Positions 42,218 through 52,018 of a DNA stretch of 64,000 bases are shown here, piece after piece; within the stretch, counting starts at the first letter, position 1, and every line of letters starts with the position of its first letter. The DNA comes from Stieleria varia (GTDB taxonomy: Bacteria > Planctomycetota > Planctomycetia > Pirellulales > Pirellulaceae): NCBI RefSeq assembly GCF_038443385.1, contig NZ_CP151726.1, positions 7,006,001 through 7,070,000 of the forward strand, in the 5' to 3' direction. Position numbers and translations under genes: made by a program. The notes below the pieces were generated by a model. The model was given only the letters and a program-made list of their open reading frames with translations. It ran no database searches and was not told the origin of the DNA.

Positions 42218-42777
42218 CGTGTTGCCTTGTTTGAACGTTGATGTATTGTTCGGGCCGCCCTGATTTGGCAGGCCACGTTTGTCTTGGTATGCCGGTCGCT
42301 GGGTGAAACTCGGCACCGATGCCGATCTTTCGCTAGTCCGGAAAAGCCCAGGAATATAACGATCAATCGGCCGGGGCGAAAGCAGGAAAAGCCAATCGAC
42401 GCATTCGGAAAACCGCTTTATTTCAGATTGTCTGGCGGAATGGAACCCAGGTAGCCGGCCATTGGTGGAATCCACGAGGGATTTCGTTGCCGAGGGGAGA
42501 CGGTTCCGCCGAATGGGTGGCGTGGGCTCGGCCAACAAAGACCAATCTACAACGGCAGTCGATTGCCCAGTGCTTTCGGATATTGCGATTTCGGTCGCGG
42601 CAACGCTGGCGACCTACTGTCCGGCATCCCGGCCGCGGCGGCTTGAGCTTTATTTACGAAAAAACCTGAAGTCTGACCGCTGGGATCGCCGAAGAGAGTT
42701 ACAGACCTCCCAATCGGCAAAGTTTTCCAACCTGATCTGCTCCCTCAGACTCACTCCCTCCTCGGCGGATTCCACTG
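42218..42777. other. 560-bp intergenic region between rpmB and a lipoprotein gene
   Basis: It separates divergent genes and should hold their promoters. I see no repeat, RNA or mobile element. The open frames are extensions of rpmB on one strand and out-of-frame overlaps on the other. Its length is unusual for this window's non-repeat spacers, so a small RNA gene is possible but unsupported. Confidence 0.45.
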
Positions 42778-43338
42778 ATGTCAAGTCGTCTCACTCAGCG
42801 TTCGACTCTTTGGGTCATGCTTCTCGGACTGCTCGCCTGCGCCTCGACGGGCTGCTCCTCGCTTTCGTTACCTGCGTTCAAAGCGCCATCCGTTCCGCTT
42901 CCGGGCCTATCCGACGCCTCGGGCGATCCGTCCTATTCGGGACTGGAGGGGCAAACGCTGTCTGCGTCAATGACAGCGGAGAGCTATCAAAAAATCAAAC
43001 AGGCAAAGGCCCAGAATGCCGTGGTTCTGCAGGTGCAGGGCGACAGCGTCCCGGTACGACTCTTGCCCCTGCCCGACGGTAGTCGATCGGTATTCGTCAG
43101 TGAGTTGCTGGAGCAAACAGGGCTTCAGTCGCGTCTGGGCTCGCGAACACAAGCCGTTTTGCATCGCCCGTCGCCCGACTCGTTGACGGGGATCAAGATG
43201 GAGATTGAGTTGAATGACAACGGCGAAGGAATCGCAACCGCGTGTGATTATGCGTTGCGTCCGGGAGACCGAATTGTGATCAGCAAGGCTGAGACCACGG
43301 GGGCTCAAGAATTGGTCAACATGGTTTTGCGACGTTGA
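42778..43338 (+). CDS. Small putative lipoprotein
   Basis: A 186-residue protein with a signal peptide and a lipobox-like region (LLGLLACASTGCSS). The mature part has a 60-residue region (VVLQVQGDSVPVRLLPLPDG) and a C-terminal ALRPGDRIVISK, reminiscent of the end of SLBB/polysaccharide export domains; this is a weak resemblance. No clear function. It converges with yggS with eight bases between the stops. Confidence 0.72.
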   Translation: MSSRLTQRSTLWVMLLGLLACASTGCSSLSLPAFKAPSVPLPGLSDASGDPSYSGLEGQTLSASMTAESYQKIKQAKAQNAVVLQVQGDSVPVRLLPLPDGSRSVFVSELLEQTGLQSRLGSRTQAVLHRPSPDSLTGIKMEIELNDNGEGIATACDYALRPGDRIVISKAETTGAQELVNMVLRR

Positions 43339-43346
43339 GCGATTAG

Positions 43347-44069
43347 CTAGATGATTCCGGCAAACAGCGCAGAACCGATCCGCACCATCGTGGCGCCTTC
43401 CGCGATCGCTGCTGCGTAGTCACCGCTCATTCCCATCGAGAGATGGGGTAAGTTCAGCGAGAACTCATCGGCCAGTTCATCGCGTAGTTGACGCGCCAGT
43501 GCGAATTGACGCCTTGCTTGCTGTGAATCGGTTTCCCAGCCGGCCATCGCCATCAGGCCTTGAATGGAAACGCAAGCCGGTTGCTGCGTTGCGTTTTCGC
43601 AGTATGCCCTCAGCAGACGACGTAACTCCGCCGGTTGCATCCCTGTCTTGTTGGCTTCACCGCTCACGTTGACTTCCAGCAGCACATCGATCGAACGAAC
43701 TTGATCGGCAGTCTCCGTTTGGATCGCTGTCATCAGCCGTTCACTATCGATGGAGTGAATCATCGTCACGTGTGGAATCAATCGCCGGATTTTGTTGCGT
43801 TGCAAATGTCCAATCAGATGCCAACGGATCTCCTTTCGCTCGTTCAGCGTTTCAGCCTTTTGCCAGAGCATCTGAGGCCGGTTTTCGCCCAATGAATGAC
43901 ATCCGGCGTCAGCCAAGATCGCAGTCGTCTCTGCATCGACGTATTTGGTGACGCCGATGATTTCGACGGTCGCGGGATCTCGGCCGACCGCTTTGGCTGC
44001 GTCATGAACAGACTGACGGACCTCGATCCAGTTTTGTGAAATTTGCTCGCGTTGAGAGATGTTATTCAT
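43347..44069 (-). CDS. yggS: YggS-family pyridoxal phosphate homeostasis protein
   Basis: A 240-residue single-domain PLP-binding TIM barrel, thought to keep PLP levels in balance; no enzymatic activity is established for the family. The cofactor Lys is in IIGVTKYVDAE, and IRWHLIGHLQRNK, LEVNVSGEANKTG and LSMGMSGDYAAAI are family signatures. It lies nine bases downstream of the 634-residue hypothetical gene on the same strand and is likely in its transcript. Confidence 0.93.
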   Translation of the reverse strand: MNNISQREQISQNWIEVRQSVHDAAKAVGRDPATVEIIGVTKYVDAETTAILADAGCHSLGENRPQMLWQKAETLNERKEIRWHLIGHLQRNKIRRLIPHVTMIHSIDSERLMTAIQTETADQVRSIDVLLEVNVSGEANKTGMQPAELRRLLRAYCENATQQPACVSIQGLMAMAGWETDSQQARRQFALARQLRDELADEFSLNLPHLSMGMSGDYAAAIAEGATMVRIGSALFAGII

Positions 44070-44077
44070 GTGTTTGA

Positions 44078-45982
44078 TCAGCTCTCGTCCGCTTCACTAT
44101 CGTCGACGGTCACGAGATCTTCGATCGAACCGTCGCCCATGTTGAAACGGCCGCAGAAGAATTCGACAATGAAGTGTTTGCCCATCACCGTTCGTGGGCG
44201 GCGACCGTGCAGCGACCGGTAGACGATCCACTGTTCGCTGCCGAACTGGATCCGGTACCCGACGGCTTCACCTCTGGGCACGATTCGAAGCTCATCGGCG
44301 ACGGTCAATTGTCGCCAAGTCCGTTTGCGTTGAAAACGACGTCTCTGAAAATCCATCCAAATGGGGGCGAAAAGGCAGCCATTTCCGGTCGATGACAATA
44401 CGAGATGTCCGTCCTCGGTTCCACGCAATGATGCAGGCGAAGGGCTGGCACGCCATTCACCGGCGTCCAGTGGCAATACCAAGACCTCAGGCCGTTGACT
44501 GTCCAACGTGACTTCTCGCGTGGATTCGTCTGCAGTGATCGTTACGTTCTGAGCCGTGGGCAATCGCAGCAGATGTTTGATGCCATGGGCCGGCAAGTCG
44601 ATGACTTCGTAGCTGTCACTGGAATAGAGTGATTGGCTCGGCAGCACCGAGTCCGCGATCATAACAGATCGATCCTCTCTGATTTGCAAGAACTGTCGCT
44701 GCACCACGATCCCGCCGGTCCAGGGCTGCTCCAGCTCCAAGTAATGAACTTCGTCATCGCTGTATTCGCAAGTCGTCACCCAACCCGCCGACGCTTCTTG
44801 TGCATCACCATCGATCTCGATCATGGTTTGGATGGGGCCGGACACGATTGTTGACTTGCCAGCTTGGATCTCCAGGACGGTTTCGTTGCCCGAGTAGTCA
44901 ATGTGCATGCGACCGCGGTTGACATCCCATCGTGGCAACAGGCTCGCCGTTCTCGCGTCTTCACAGTGCAGCATCGATTCAGGCAAGTCGACTTCCCACG
45001 CCATTCGTCCTTTGACTTTGGTCTTTCCGAGGCTGGACTCAAACGCGGGAGCAAGCATTTTTTCGTTGAACGATATTGCGACCTCGAACAAACCATGATT
45101 GGCAAAGTCATCTTTGCAATCGGCTGACGTCGCTGACGAAAAGACACTGGAGCCGCCTCGTCGAACCTGGCTGGCAACCCATGTCGCCAAGTCTGCGGCA
45201 ACGCGTCGCTGTTGTCGCTTGAACTTGCGACGCGTGGTGTTTTCCAACCATACTCGGTAGCGACAAAGCGACGCCAGCACGAGCCGTCCGTCTGTCACGC
45301 CCGTGATGGCTTGTGAGATCGAGTCTTCTTCGTTTTCCAACCAACGCGACACGGCGTCGATGGATGATTTTTGTAACCGATGGCAGGAGGGCAGGTCAGG
45401 CAGTCGATTGGAAATCACCATCCCCAGTTCGCCACCACCGATCAGGTAGTGCGGCGTTGCCGAGTTGCGGCGTAAACATGCGTCGCGATACTCTTGGAGC
45501 GCTCCGAGCAATCGCCACCAATCATTGGCGTCCAAGTATTCGATCAACCGAGGCAGTGCGGCCGCCCACATCACCGCTTCGGCACTGTCTAGCACGGTCG
45601 TCTGTCCACCGCTCAATGTCTCGCCCAGTAATCGACTCGCCTGAGACAACTCGGCCTCAGCGATCCGCTTTGCGGAAACCTTTCGATCGCAGGCCAGTCG
45701 AGAGAGAACCTGTTGGACTTCGTTAGGGGCTTGTCCACTGGCAACGGCAACGCCCCAGCGATAGACACCTCCTTTGGATGCGGAGTCGCCGAAAACGTCT
45801 GCCGCTGTCTCTTTCAACCGTCGTTTATGAATCTTCTTTCGCAGCGAATCCCATTGATCTTCAAAAACCTGGGCCGCCAAAGGGTCCGAATCGCCGTCCT
45901 GCGTTGATGAAAACTCCTCCTCACCGGACCAATCTTGATCCGCCACGGAAGCCAGAAACTCATCGGTCGTGTCAAAGGTCAT
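44078..45982 (-). CDS. Large hypothetical protein
   Basis: The 634-residue protein has no signal peptide. The first ~220 residues are helical and acidic near the start (MTFDTTDEFLASVADQDWSG); the second half is rich in beta strands (HIDYSGNETVLEIQAGKSTI; EIDGDAQEASAGWVTTCEYS). The beta-rich part resembles heparinase II/III-like C-terminal sandwiches seen in other planctomycete proteins, but no catalytic motif is visible. The ATG at 45982 was chosen because upstream frames run into the divergent neighbour. It precedes yggS. Confidence 0.7.
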   Translation of the reverse strand: MTFDTTDEFLASVADQDWSGEEEFSSTQDGDSDPLAAQVFEDQWDSLRKKIHKRRLKETAADVFGDSASKGGVYRWGVAVASGQAPNEVQQVLSRLACDRKVSAKRIAEAELSQASRLLGETLSGGQTTVLDSAEAVMWAAALPRLIEYLDANDWWRLLGALQEYRDACLRRNSATPHYLIGGGELGMVISNRLPDLPSCHRLQKSSIDAVSRWLENEEDSISQAITGVTDGRLVLASLCRYRVWLENTTRRKFKRQQRRVAADLATWVASQVRRGGSSVFSSATSADCKDDFANHGLFEVAISFNEKMLAPAFESSLGKTKVKGRMAWEVDLPESMLHCEDARTASLLPRWDVNRGRMHIDYSGNETVLEIQAGKSTIVSGPIQTMIEIDGDAQEASAGWVTTCEYSDDEVHYLELEQPWTGGIVVQRQFLQIREDRSVMIADSVLPSQSLYSSDSYEVIDLPAHGIKHLLRLPTAQNVTITADESTREVTLDSQRPEVLVLPLDAGEWRASPSPASLRGTEDGHLVLSSTGNGCLFAPIWMDFQRRRFQRKRTWRQLTVADELRIVPRGEAVGYRIQFGSEQWIVYRSLHGRRPRTVMGKHFIVEFFCGRFNMGDGSIEDLVTVDDSEADES

Positions 45983-46123
45983 GGTGTGCTGTGTATACTG
46001 AGGAGGTTGGCTGACGCTGAGTAACTTACCGATCTTTGGGGGCATCTGTCGATCCGCTGGGCGAATCCCAGACGCCGATGGCTCGCGTCTCGTGAGATCC
46101 CCATATCCCTTCACCCACAAGTG

Positions 46124-47059
46124 ATGTCCATGCTTGGAAACCTGTTTGCAGTGCTGCTGATGTGCGGGGTGGCTGTGATTCCCGCGAGTTTTTCTGGATC
46201 GTGCTGGGCCCAGGAAGCAGCAGGCAACACCGAGGCTGAAACCACCGAGGCTGAAACCACAGCGTCAGAGAAACCACAGTTACCCGCGCCAGGGGCAGCC
46301 CAAGCCACCGAGGCCAAATCCGAGACGACCGAGGAAACGCGGTCCCCCGAGGATGTGGCCAGGACGGCGTTCGGGGATCCGCCTGATGCAAAGCAGCTCA
46401 CCAAGCTGCGTGGGCTGTGGATCGACCGAAAACGTCACCGGGTCTACATCGACGGCTATGTCGCAACCAACCGTGGTGCCCTAGAGATGTTTGCATGTCC
46501 AGCTGGCACAAAAGAACACGAGTCGGTCGTCGCAACCTTGGCAAAGAGCAGCGAGGTGCACGGAGCGTTATTGGCAGTGGAAGCCAATCCGGGGACCCCG
46601 GTTCGCTTTGACCCCGAGTTCCTGCCGCCCACGGGGCAAGTCATTCAGATTTGGGTTTGCTGGCGTGACGACAAGAAAAAGTTCCATGTCGCTGATGCCC
46701 GCAGTTGGGTTCAAAAAGAGGGAACAGAAGAGTCGATGGATTCTGATTTCGTTTTTGCCGGCAGCAGTTTCTGGCAGGATCCCAGCGACGGCAAAGAGTA
46801 CTATCGCGCGGACGCGGGCGACATGATTTGTGTCTCCAACTTTTCCAGTGCGATGATTGACGTTTCCGACAACAGCAGCGCCAATGCCGACGCGCTGCTG
46901 TTCAGTGCTTACGAAACTCGTGTCCCCGAGCGTCACACGCCGGTCAGGTTGATCCTGGTCCCCGTTCCGGTGCCCACCGATGACCCGGTGCACGACGAAA
47001 AAGCCAAAGCGAAATTGACCAAACCAGAGGAAGAGGTGCTGCCGCTGTCGCGGAAGTGA
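46124..47059 (+). CDS. Secreted YdjY-domain protein
   Basis: A 311-residue exported protein: signal peptide to about residue 30 (SGSCWAQ), a Glu/Thr/Ala-rich linker with short repeats (TEAETTEAETT), and a YdjY-type domain (about 100-200: VYIDGYVATNRGALEMFACP; KSSEVHGALLAVEANPGTPV; IQIWVCWRDDKKKFHVADAR). YdjY domains occur often in planctomycetes; the biochemical role is not known. The start is GTG 46121, ATG 46124 or ATG 46130. Confidence 0.82.
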   Translation: MSMLGNLFAVLLMCGVAVIPASFSGSCWAQEAAGNTEAETTEAETTASEKPQLPAPGAAQATEAKSETTEETRSPEDVARTAFGDPPDAKQLTKLRGLWIDRKRHRVYIDGYVATNRGALEMFACPAGTKEHESVVATLAKSSEVHGALLAVEANPGTPVRFDPEFLPPTGQVIQIWVCWRDDKKKFHVADARSWVQKEGTEESMDSDFVFAGSSFWQDPSDGKEYYRADAGDMICVSNFSSAMIDVSDNSSANADALLFSAYETRVPERHTPVRLILVPVPVPTDDPVHDEKAKAKLTKPEEEVLPLSRK

Positions 47060-47394
47060 TTTCACCCTTTTGGACTTTTTCATCAAAATCGATGTCGACG
47101 CGTCGAAGGAAACGATGTTGTCGGTTTTGTTCGATGAAACCATTGTCCGGCCTCTGGATTTGCAATTTTGCGTCAAAGCGTTTGCTCCTGTGGTCACATC
47201 GGTCACAGCTGGAGGAAAACGGGCACCTCCGGACAGCCATTGCTTTCGGCACATTCGTGTCAAAGTGATTCCCTCTTGCGGGTGAGTTTGGCGTGAATTC
47301 GTCAACGCATGGTTGTCGACAATCTGCAACGTAGTGTTTCGCGGAAAAGACGGTTAGCGTTCATGCGACCAAAGTCACCCCACGAAGCACGGCT
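47060..47394. other. Intergenic region upstream of the signalling cluster
   Basis: The 335 bases lie between two co-oriented genes and probably contain the promoter of the histidine kinase operon. I see no repeat or RNA. Confidence 0.45.
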
Positions 47395-48564
47395 ATGAAC
47401 AATCCAAAACTGACAGTGAAACGGCTGCTGAGTCCCGACGTCGCTATTTTTGTGATCGCTGCGACTTTTCTCGCAATGCTGCATCAATTCGCGTTTGCGG
47501 ATCGCTTTGCATTAATCCTCTATTATCTCGTGGCAGTGGGATCAGCGTTCGCTTTGGTGCGCCGTCGAGCGGTGGGTTTGGCCAGCTTGGTCATTGCGGT
47601 CGTTGCTGCAACCATGTTTGCCCAGCTCTATTACCAAGCCGCGGAAACGAACTGGAACCCGATCTTTGATTCCGTTCGTGACATGGCGTGTCTGGCAGGT
47701 TTGATTTATCTGACCGTTCGCGTCCTGATCACCAGCTACAACTTGCAGCGTGATGAAAAGAAGCGAGCGTTGCAGAACAAAATCCAAGAACAACTGGTCG
47801 CAATGCGAGCTCAGGCGCTGCGGCAAACGTCTCATGAAGTCCGCACGCCACTGTCGACCATCACGGCGATCAGCGAATCGCTGCTCGACGGCAGCACTGG
47901 CGAATTAAACGAAGCTCAACGCGAGTTTGTCGGCGACATCGACGAGGCCGCTCAGCACTTGTTGGCTCTGGTCAACGACATCCTGGACTACGCGAAAGCA
48001 GAAGCGGGCATGATCCGCTTGGCACCCCAGCCCGTTGCCTTGGTCGAACTGGTCGACCAATGTGTTGGCATGATCAACGCGAGAGCCGTGCAAGCTGGCG
48101 TTTCGGTGACCGCCCAAGTCGATGTGGAGCTGAACGAAGTCACCGCCGACCCGTTGCGGCTGAGGCAAATCCTGCTGAACCTGCTTTCCAACGCGATCAA
48201 GTACAACAGCGCTGGTGGAAACGTGATGGTGCAGATTCGCCCCGATTCCGATGCACAGTTCCGAATCAGTGTCCGAGACACAGGTCGGGGAATTGCTCCG
48301 GAACACCTGGAACATCTTTTTGAGCCTTATTACCAAGCCGCGATTGCCGATCAAGGCATCGGTACCGGACTCGGCTTGGCGATCATCAAGCACTTGACCG
48401 AGTTGCACGGAGGCAGCATCGAAGTCGAAAGCGTGGTCGACACAGGCACCATGTTTACCGTGCGACTGCCTCGGGAAGCCGTCGTCGCTCCTCTGGCCGG
48501 TGACCAAAACGCGGACGAAACCATTCGCCCTATCCCAGAGAAAATTGATTTGACAATGGTCTAG
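47395..48564 (+). CDS. Membrane-bound sensor histidine kinase
   Basis: A 389-residue kinase with four hydrophobic segments in the first ~120 residues and little periplasmic sequence, so it probably senses something in or near the membrane. The H-box is RQTSHEVRTPLST, the N-box NLLSNAIKYNS, G1 DTGRGIAPEH, and G2 GTGLGLAIIKH; all phosphotransfer and ATP residues are intact. It is the first gene of a four-gene block with three receiver or HD-GYP proteins, which are its likely partners. Confidence 0.92.
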   Translation: MNNPKLTVKRLLSPDVAIFVIAATFLAMLHQFAFADRFALILYYLVAVGSAFALVRRRAVGLASLVIAVVAATMFAQLYYQAAETNWNPIFDSVRDMACLAGLIYLTVRVLITSYNLQRDEKKRALQNKIQEQLVAMRAQALRQTSHEVRTPLSTITAISESLLDGSTGELNEAQREFVGDIDEAAQHLLALVNDILDYAKAEAGMIRLAPQPVALVELVDQCVGMINARAVQAGVSVTAQVDVELNEVTADPLRLRQILLNLLSNAIKYNSAGGNVMVQIRPDSDAQFRISVRDTGRGIAPEHLEHLFEPYYQAAIADQGIGTGLGLAIIKHLTELHGGSIEVESVVDTGTMFTVRLPREAVVAPLAGDQNADETIRPIPEKIDLTMV

Positions 48565-48689
48565 CAAGCGAGACATTTCGCGATCCGATGAACCGGATTG
48601 CGTCAAAAGACCACTCAACTCAACCCAATCTCATTCAAATTCATTCAATATCTATCAGCACCAATTGCTGATTCCCAAAGGGAAAAACG

Positions 48690-49808
48690 ATGGAAACCGC
48701 AGAGTTGCATTCCGAAATCGCACAAGGCATTGCCGACACATTCAGCCAAGCCGCTGCAGATGTCGAGCAGAAAATGCGAATCTTGATCGCCGACGGCAAC
48801 GCCACGATTCGCAAACTATTGCGTTTGGGGCTTTGTGACGAGTCGTACGAAATCACCGAAGCGACCACGGGAACGGAAGCGTTGGAGAAAGCGATGTGCC
48901 GTCCCGAGCCGCACGCGATTTTGATCGACGCCCAAATCAGCGGCGGACTATCGGGATTAGCCGTCTGCCGCAAATTGAAAAGCGACATGCAGTATCGCAC
49001 GATTCCGGTCGTGATCCTGACGACCACCGGATCGAATGAAGAAATCACGGAAGCCGTCGAAGCGGGCGCAGACGAATTCTTGAGCAAGCCCATCAATCGC
49101 GGCGAGCTAAAGATTCGTCTCAGAAGCATCACGCGAATGCATCGCGGCAATACGGAGCTCATCGGTGCCGAAAGTGTCGCGTTGAGCTTGGCCAGGGCCG
49201 TCGCCAGCAAAGACGGTTACAGCGGCGGGCACGTCGAGCAGGTTGCCAACTACGCAGTGGCCTTTGGCAAGAAAATCGGACTCGACTCCTCTCAACTCAA
49301 AATGCTTCGCTACGGCGCGATCTTGCACAACGTCGGCAAGATCGCGATTCCGGATTCGATCTTGGAAAAAACAGGCCCACTGACACCACGCGAACGTGCA
49401 CTGTTTCATCAACACCCACGCGTCGGATGTGACATCTGTGCGCCACTGAAACCGCTCGCACCCGTGCTGCCGATCATTCGTCATCACAAAGAACACTTTG
49501 ACGGCACCGGCTATCCCGATGGCTTGCGTGGAGACGAGATCCCAATCAACGCACAAATCGTTGGCATCGTGGATGTGTACAGCGCCTTGACCAACGATCG
49601 CCCATTCCGTCGCGCGAAAACGCACGAAGAGGCTCTCGAAATCCTGCGTCACCGAGCCCGGCAAGGCATCCATGATCCGAAACTGGTGGAAAAATTCTGT
49701 GAGTCCATTGTGGAAGAACATGACAAGCAAACGCCGCCAATCATGGCTCCGGTCGAAACGAACCGAGAAATCCTGCAAGCCGTTGGCTCAGATCCAGAAT
49801 TGATCTAA
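48690..49808 (+). CDS. Receiver/HD-GYP protein with altered HD dyad
   Basis: The 372-residue protein joins a receiver domain (about 30-145; phospho-acceptor Asp in AILIDAQISGG, Lys in LSKPINRG) and an HD-GYP domain (about 160-345). HD-GYP proteins break down cyclic di-GMP. Here the metal-binding HD pair reads HN in ILHNVGKIAIPD (Asn codon at 49329-49331), while HHKEHFDGTGYPDGL is intact. The enzyme may be inactive or altered and could act as a sensor. AAGGGA precedes the ATG. It follows the histidine kinase by 125 bases. Confidence 0.9.
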   Translation: METAELHSEIAQGIADTFSQAAADVEQKMRILIADGNATIRKLLRLGLCDESYEITEATTGTEALEKAMCRPEPHAILIDAQISGGLSGLAVCRKLKSDMQYRTIPVVILTTTGSNEEITEAVEAGADEFLSKPINRGELKIRLRSITRMHRGNTELIGAESVALSLARAVASKDGYSGGHVEQVANYAVAFGKKIGLDSSQLKMLRYGAILHNVGKIAIPDSILEKTGPLTPRERALFHQHPRVGCDICAPLKPLAPVLPIIRHHKEHFDGTGYPDGLRGDEIPINAQIVGIVDVYSALTNDRPFRRAKTHEEALEILRHRARQGIHDPKLVEKFCESIVEEHDKQTPPIMAPVETNREILQAVGSDPELI

Positions 49809-49921
49809 GACCTGACCAGTCAACAAGTGCCACATCCATGCTAAGAACGAACAAACAGAAGCAGAAGTCAGAACGCGTTGCCCAGACGATTCCAGTCTCT
49901 CAAGTGCATCATCACCTTCCT

Positions 49922-50389
49922 ATGAACACCGCATCAAAAAAGATTTTGATCGCCGAAGACAATCCCGGTCTTGCGCGAGTCTTGACGTTCAAGATCAAAT
50001 CCGGCGGTTACCTACCGCTGACGTGCGGTGATGGCCGCGAAGCATGGAGCGTCTTTGAGGCAAATCCCGACATCCAGGCGATCATCAGCGACCAGGAAAT
50101 GCCATACTTGACAGGCATCGAGTTGTTTCATCGCGTACGCCAAGTCAATCAGTCGATAATCCTGTTCTTGGTAACGGGTCGACAGCTGGAATTATCACAA
50201 TCAAGCATCAGCGACGAACTGAATATCTCGCAGATTTTTGGAAAGCCATTCAGCCCCGGCGCCTTGCTGTCAACGCTCGATGCGGCCCTGGCGTGCGAGA
50301 GGGCGTCATCGCAACCGATTTCCGCTCCGGTTGATCTCAGTCATGTTTCGTTGACCGATCGCAGGGGATTCAACGAGGTACGTGAATAG
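49922..50389 (+). CDS. Single-domain response regulator
   Basis: A 155-residue CheY-like receiver: acidic pocket in ILIAEDNPGLA, phospho-acceptor Asp in AIISDQEMPYLTG, Thr in LVTGRQL and Lys in IFGKPFSPG. There is no output domain, so it would act by protein binding or as a phosphate relay. ATG 49922 was chosen; an upstream ATG at 49838 would add a basic tail. Its stop codon TAG shares one base with the GTG start of the next gene. Confidence 0.88.
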   Translation: MNTASKKILIAEDNPGLARVLTFKIKSGGYLPLTCGDGREAWSVFEANPDIQAIISDQEMPYLTGIELFHRVRQVNQSIILFLVTGRQLELSQSSISDELNISQIFGKPFSPGALLSTLDAALACERASSQPISAPVDLSHVSLTDRRGFNEVRE

Positions 50390-51954
50390 TGAATGAATTG
50401 AAACCCATCGGCTCATGCCTCATCAATCCATTGGATCTCGATCGGTCTTTAGCTGCGATCCTCGCGGAGCAATTGGGCTGCGACGTGCATGTTGTCAGTG
50501 ACGATCAAATCCGCCGGGACACGCTGGCCCAGCGCGCCATTGCAGACCCCAATCAGTGGCACTTTCGCTATGAACAAAATGTGCAGAGCCCGGCGAAGTC
50601 CTGTCGCATGGCGATTGCGCTACCGGCCGGTGGTGTTGCCGTCTGGCACAGCACGGCGGAGAATGCTGCTCAAAGCGGTCGGCACGGACTGTGTGTCCTG
50701 GACCTGGAAAAGGCACGGTTTGAAACGGACCAATTGCATGCCGAAATCGAATCATTGACATCCCAAGTGATGCAGGATTTCGAAGAACTCTCACTGATCC
50801 GCTCTCTTTCCACCAGCCTGAAACTCTCAGCGGACCAGAACGCATCCGACGATTTTGTCTTGTCTTCACTGATGCCACTCGCCCTTGGCGTCGGTGCCGT
50901 CACGATCGCGGCCGTCATGACGGCGGACCAAGAGACAGATCTGAGAGCGCCGATGTGGACCAACGAGTCCGACATCAGTGATGATGGAATTTTGTCGCTC
51001 GTGCGCAAATACGCGGACGCTGCCAAGAACTACCCCGTGGTTCAAAACAAAGCCTCCGGGCAGGATAGTCTCGGGATAGACGGACTGAACGAGTTTGTGA
51101 TGGTCGAATGTGCCAGCGAAGAACGGCTGCATGGTTGGATCGTCGCATGCAATCGTATCGAGGATGACATCGAAGACGTTCCCTGGGCACAACTGGGGTT
51201 CACAACGGTCCAAGCATCCTTGATGGAAACGGCCGCCAATCAGCTCGCATCCCAACTCCACAACATCCGACTGCTGAAACAAAAAGAAGAACTTTTTACC
51301 GATGTCGTCCGCGCGTTGGTCAACGCTGTCGAAGCACGGGATCCCTACACGTGCGGTCACAGCGAACGGGTCGCAAGCTTTGCTCGCTGCTTGGCGTCCC
51401 ACTTTGGTTACACATCGGCCGGACTGGAAAGGATTTACCTGACCGGGTTGCTACATGACGTCGGCAAGATCGCCATTCCAGATGGCGTGCTGCAAAAACC
51501 ATCTCGGCTGGACGACTCAGAACGCGCCATCATCGAAACTCATACCGATGCCGGCTGGCGAATTCTGCACGAGTTGGAAGCCCTGCAAGACGTTTTGCCC
51601 GGTGTGCTCTATCACCACGAACACTACAACGGCAAGGGGTATCCCGACCAACTCGTCGGAGACAACATCCCCATCGATGGTCGAATCCTGGCCGTCTGTG
51701 ATGCCTTTGACGCAATGACTAGCGACCGACCGTATCGTAAAGGCATGTCGATCGAGAAAGCCGTTGAGATCCTGCGTGAAGGTGCCGGAGAATACTGGGA
51801 CCCCAAACTGATCGACTGCTTTGTCAATCACCTCGACGAAATCGACCGGATTCGAATCGAGCACCAACCACGTCAACCCGCCAATCGCCCCGCACCCATC
51901 GATGGCGTGCCGGCGATCAACCTCGGATTCACGGTTCGTAACGAATCCGTTTGA
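50389..51954 (+). CDS. HD-GYP cyclic-di-GMP phosphodiesterase
   Basis: A 521-residue protein with an N-terminal region of about 290 residues that looks like a GAF-type sensory module (VMTADQETDLRAPMWTNESD) with coiled-coil parts, then an HD-GYP domain (about 300-490). The catalytic motifs are complete: RDPYTCGHSERVA, LLHDVGKIAIPDGVL, YHHEHYNGKGYPDQL. It contrasts with the HN-containing neighbour and is the likely active phosphodiesterase of the block. Translation begins at GTG overlapping the previous stop codon. Confidence 0.9.
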   Translation: MNELKPIGSCLINPLDLDRSLAAILAEQLGCDVHVVSDDQIRRDTLAQRAIADPNQWHFRYEQNVQSPAKSCRMAIALPAGGVAVWHSTAENAAQSGRHGLCVLDLEKARFETDQLHAEIESLTSQVMQDFEELSLIRSLSTSLKLSADQNASDDFVLSSLMPLALGVGAVTIAAVMTADQETDLRAPMWTNESDISDDGILSLVRKYADAAKNYPVVQNKASGQDSLGIDGLNEFVMVECASEERLHGWIVACNRIEDDIEDVPWAQLGFTTVQASLMETAANQLASQLHNIRLLKQKEELFTDVVRALVNAVEARDPYTCGHSERVASFARCLASHFGYTSAGLERIYLTGLLHDVGKIAIPDGVLQKPSRLDDSERAIIETHTDAGWRILHELEALQDVLPGVLYHHEHYNGKGYPDQLVGDNIPIDGRILAVCDAFDAMTSDRPYRKGMSIEKAVEILREGAGEYWDPKLIDCFVNHLDEIDRIRIEHQPRQPANRPAPIDGVPAINLGFTVRNESV

Positions 51955-52018
51955 TTCAACCTTGGTGTACAATCCCACTCGTTCCTGCAGTTCTTGCAAA
52001 TCCGACGAGGAGATTTTG

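Noticed and set aside
41942-42538. 198-codon frame containing L28
   Set aside because: The extra N-terminal 107 residues have no L28 character; the ATG at 42217 gives the standard protein.
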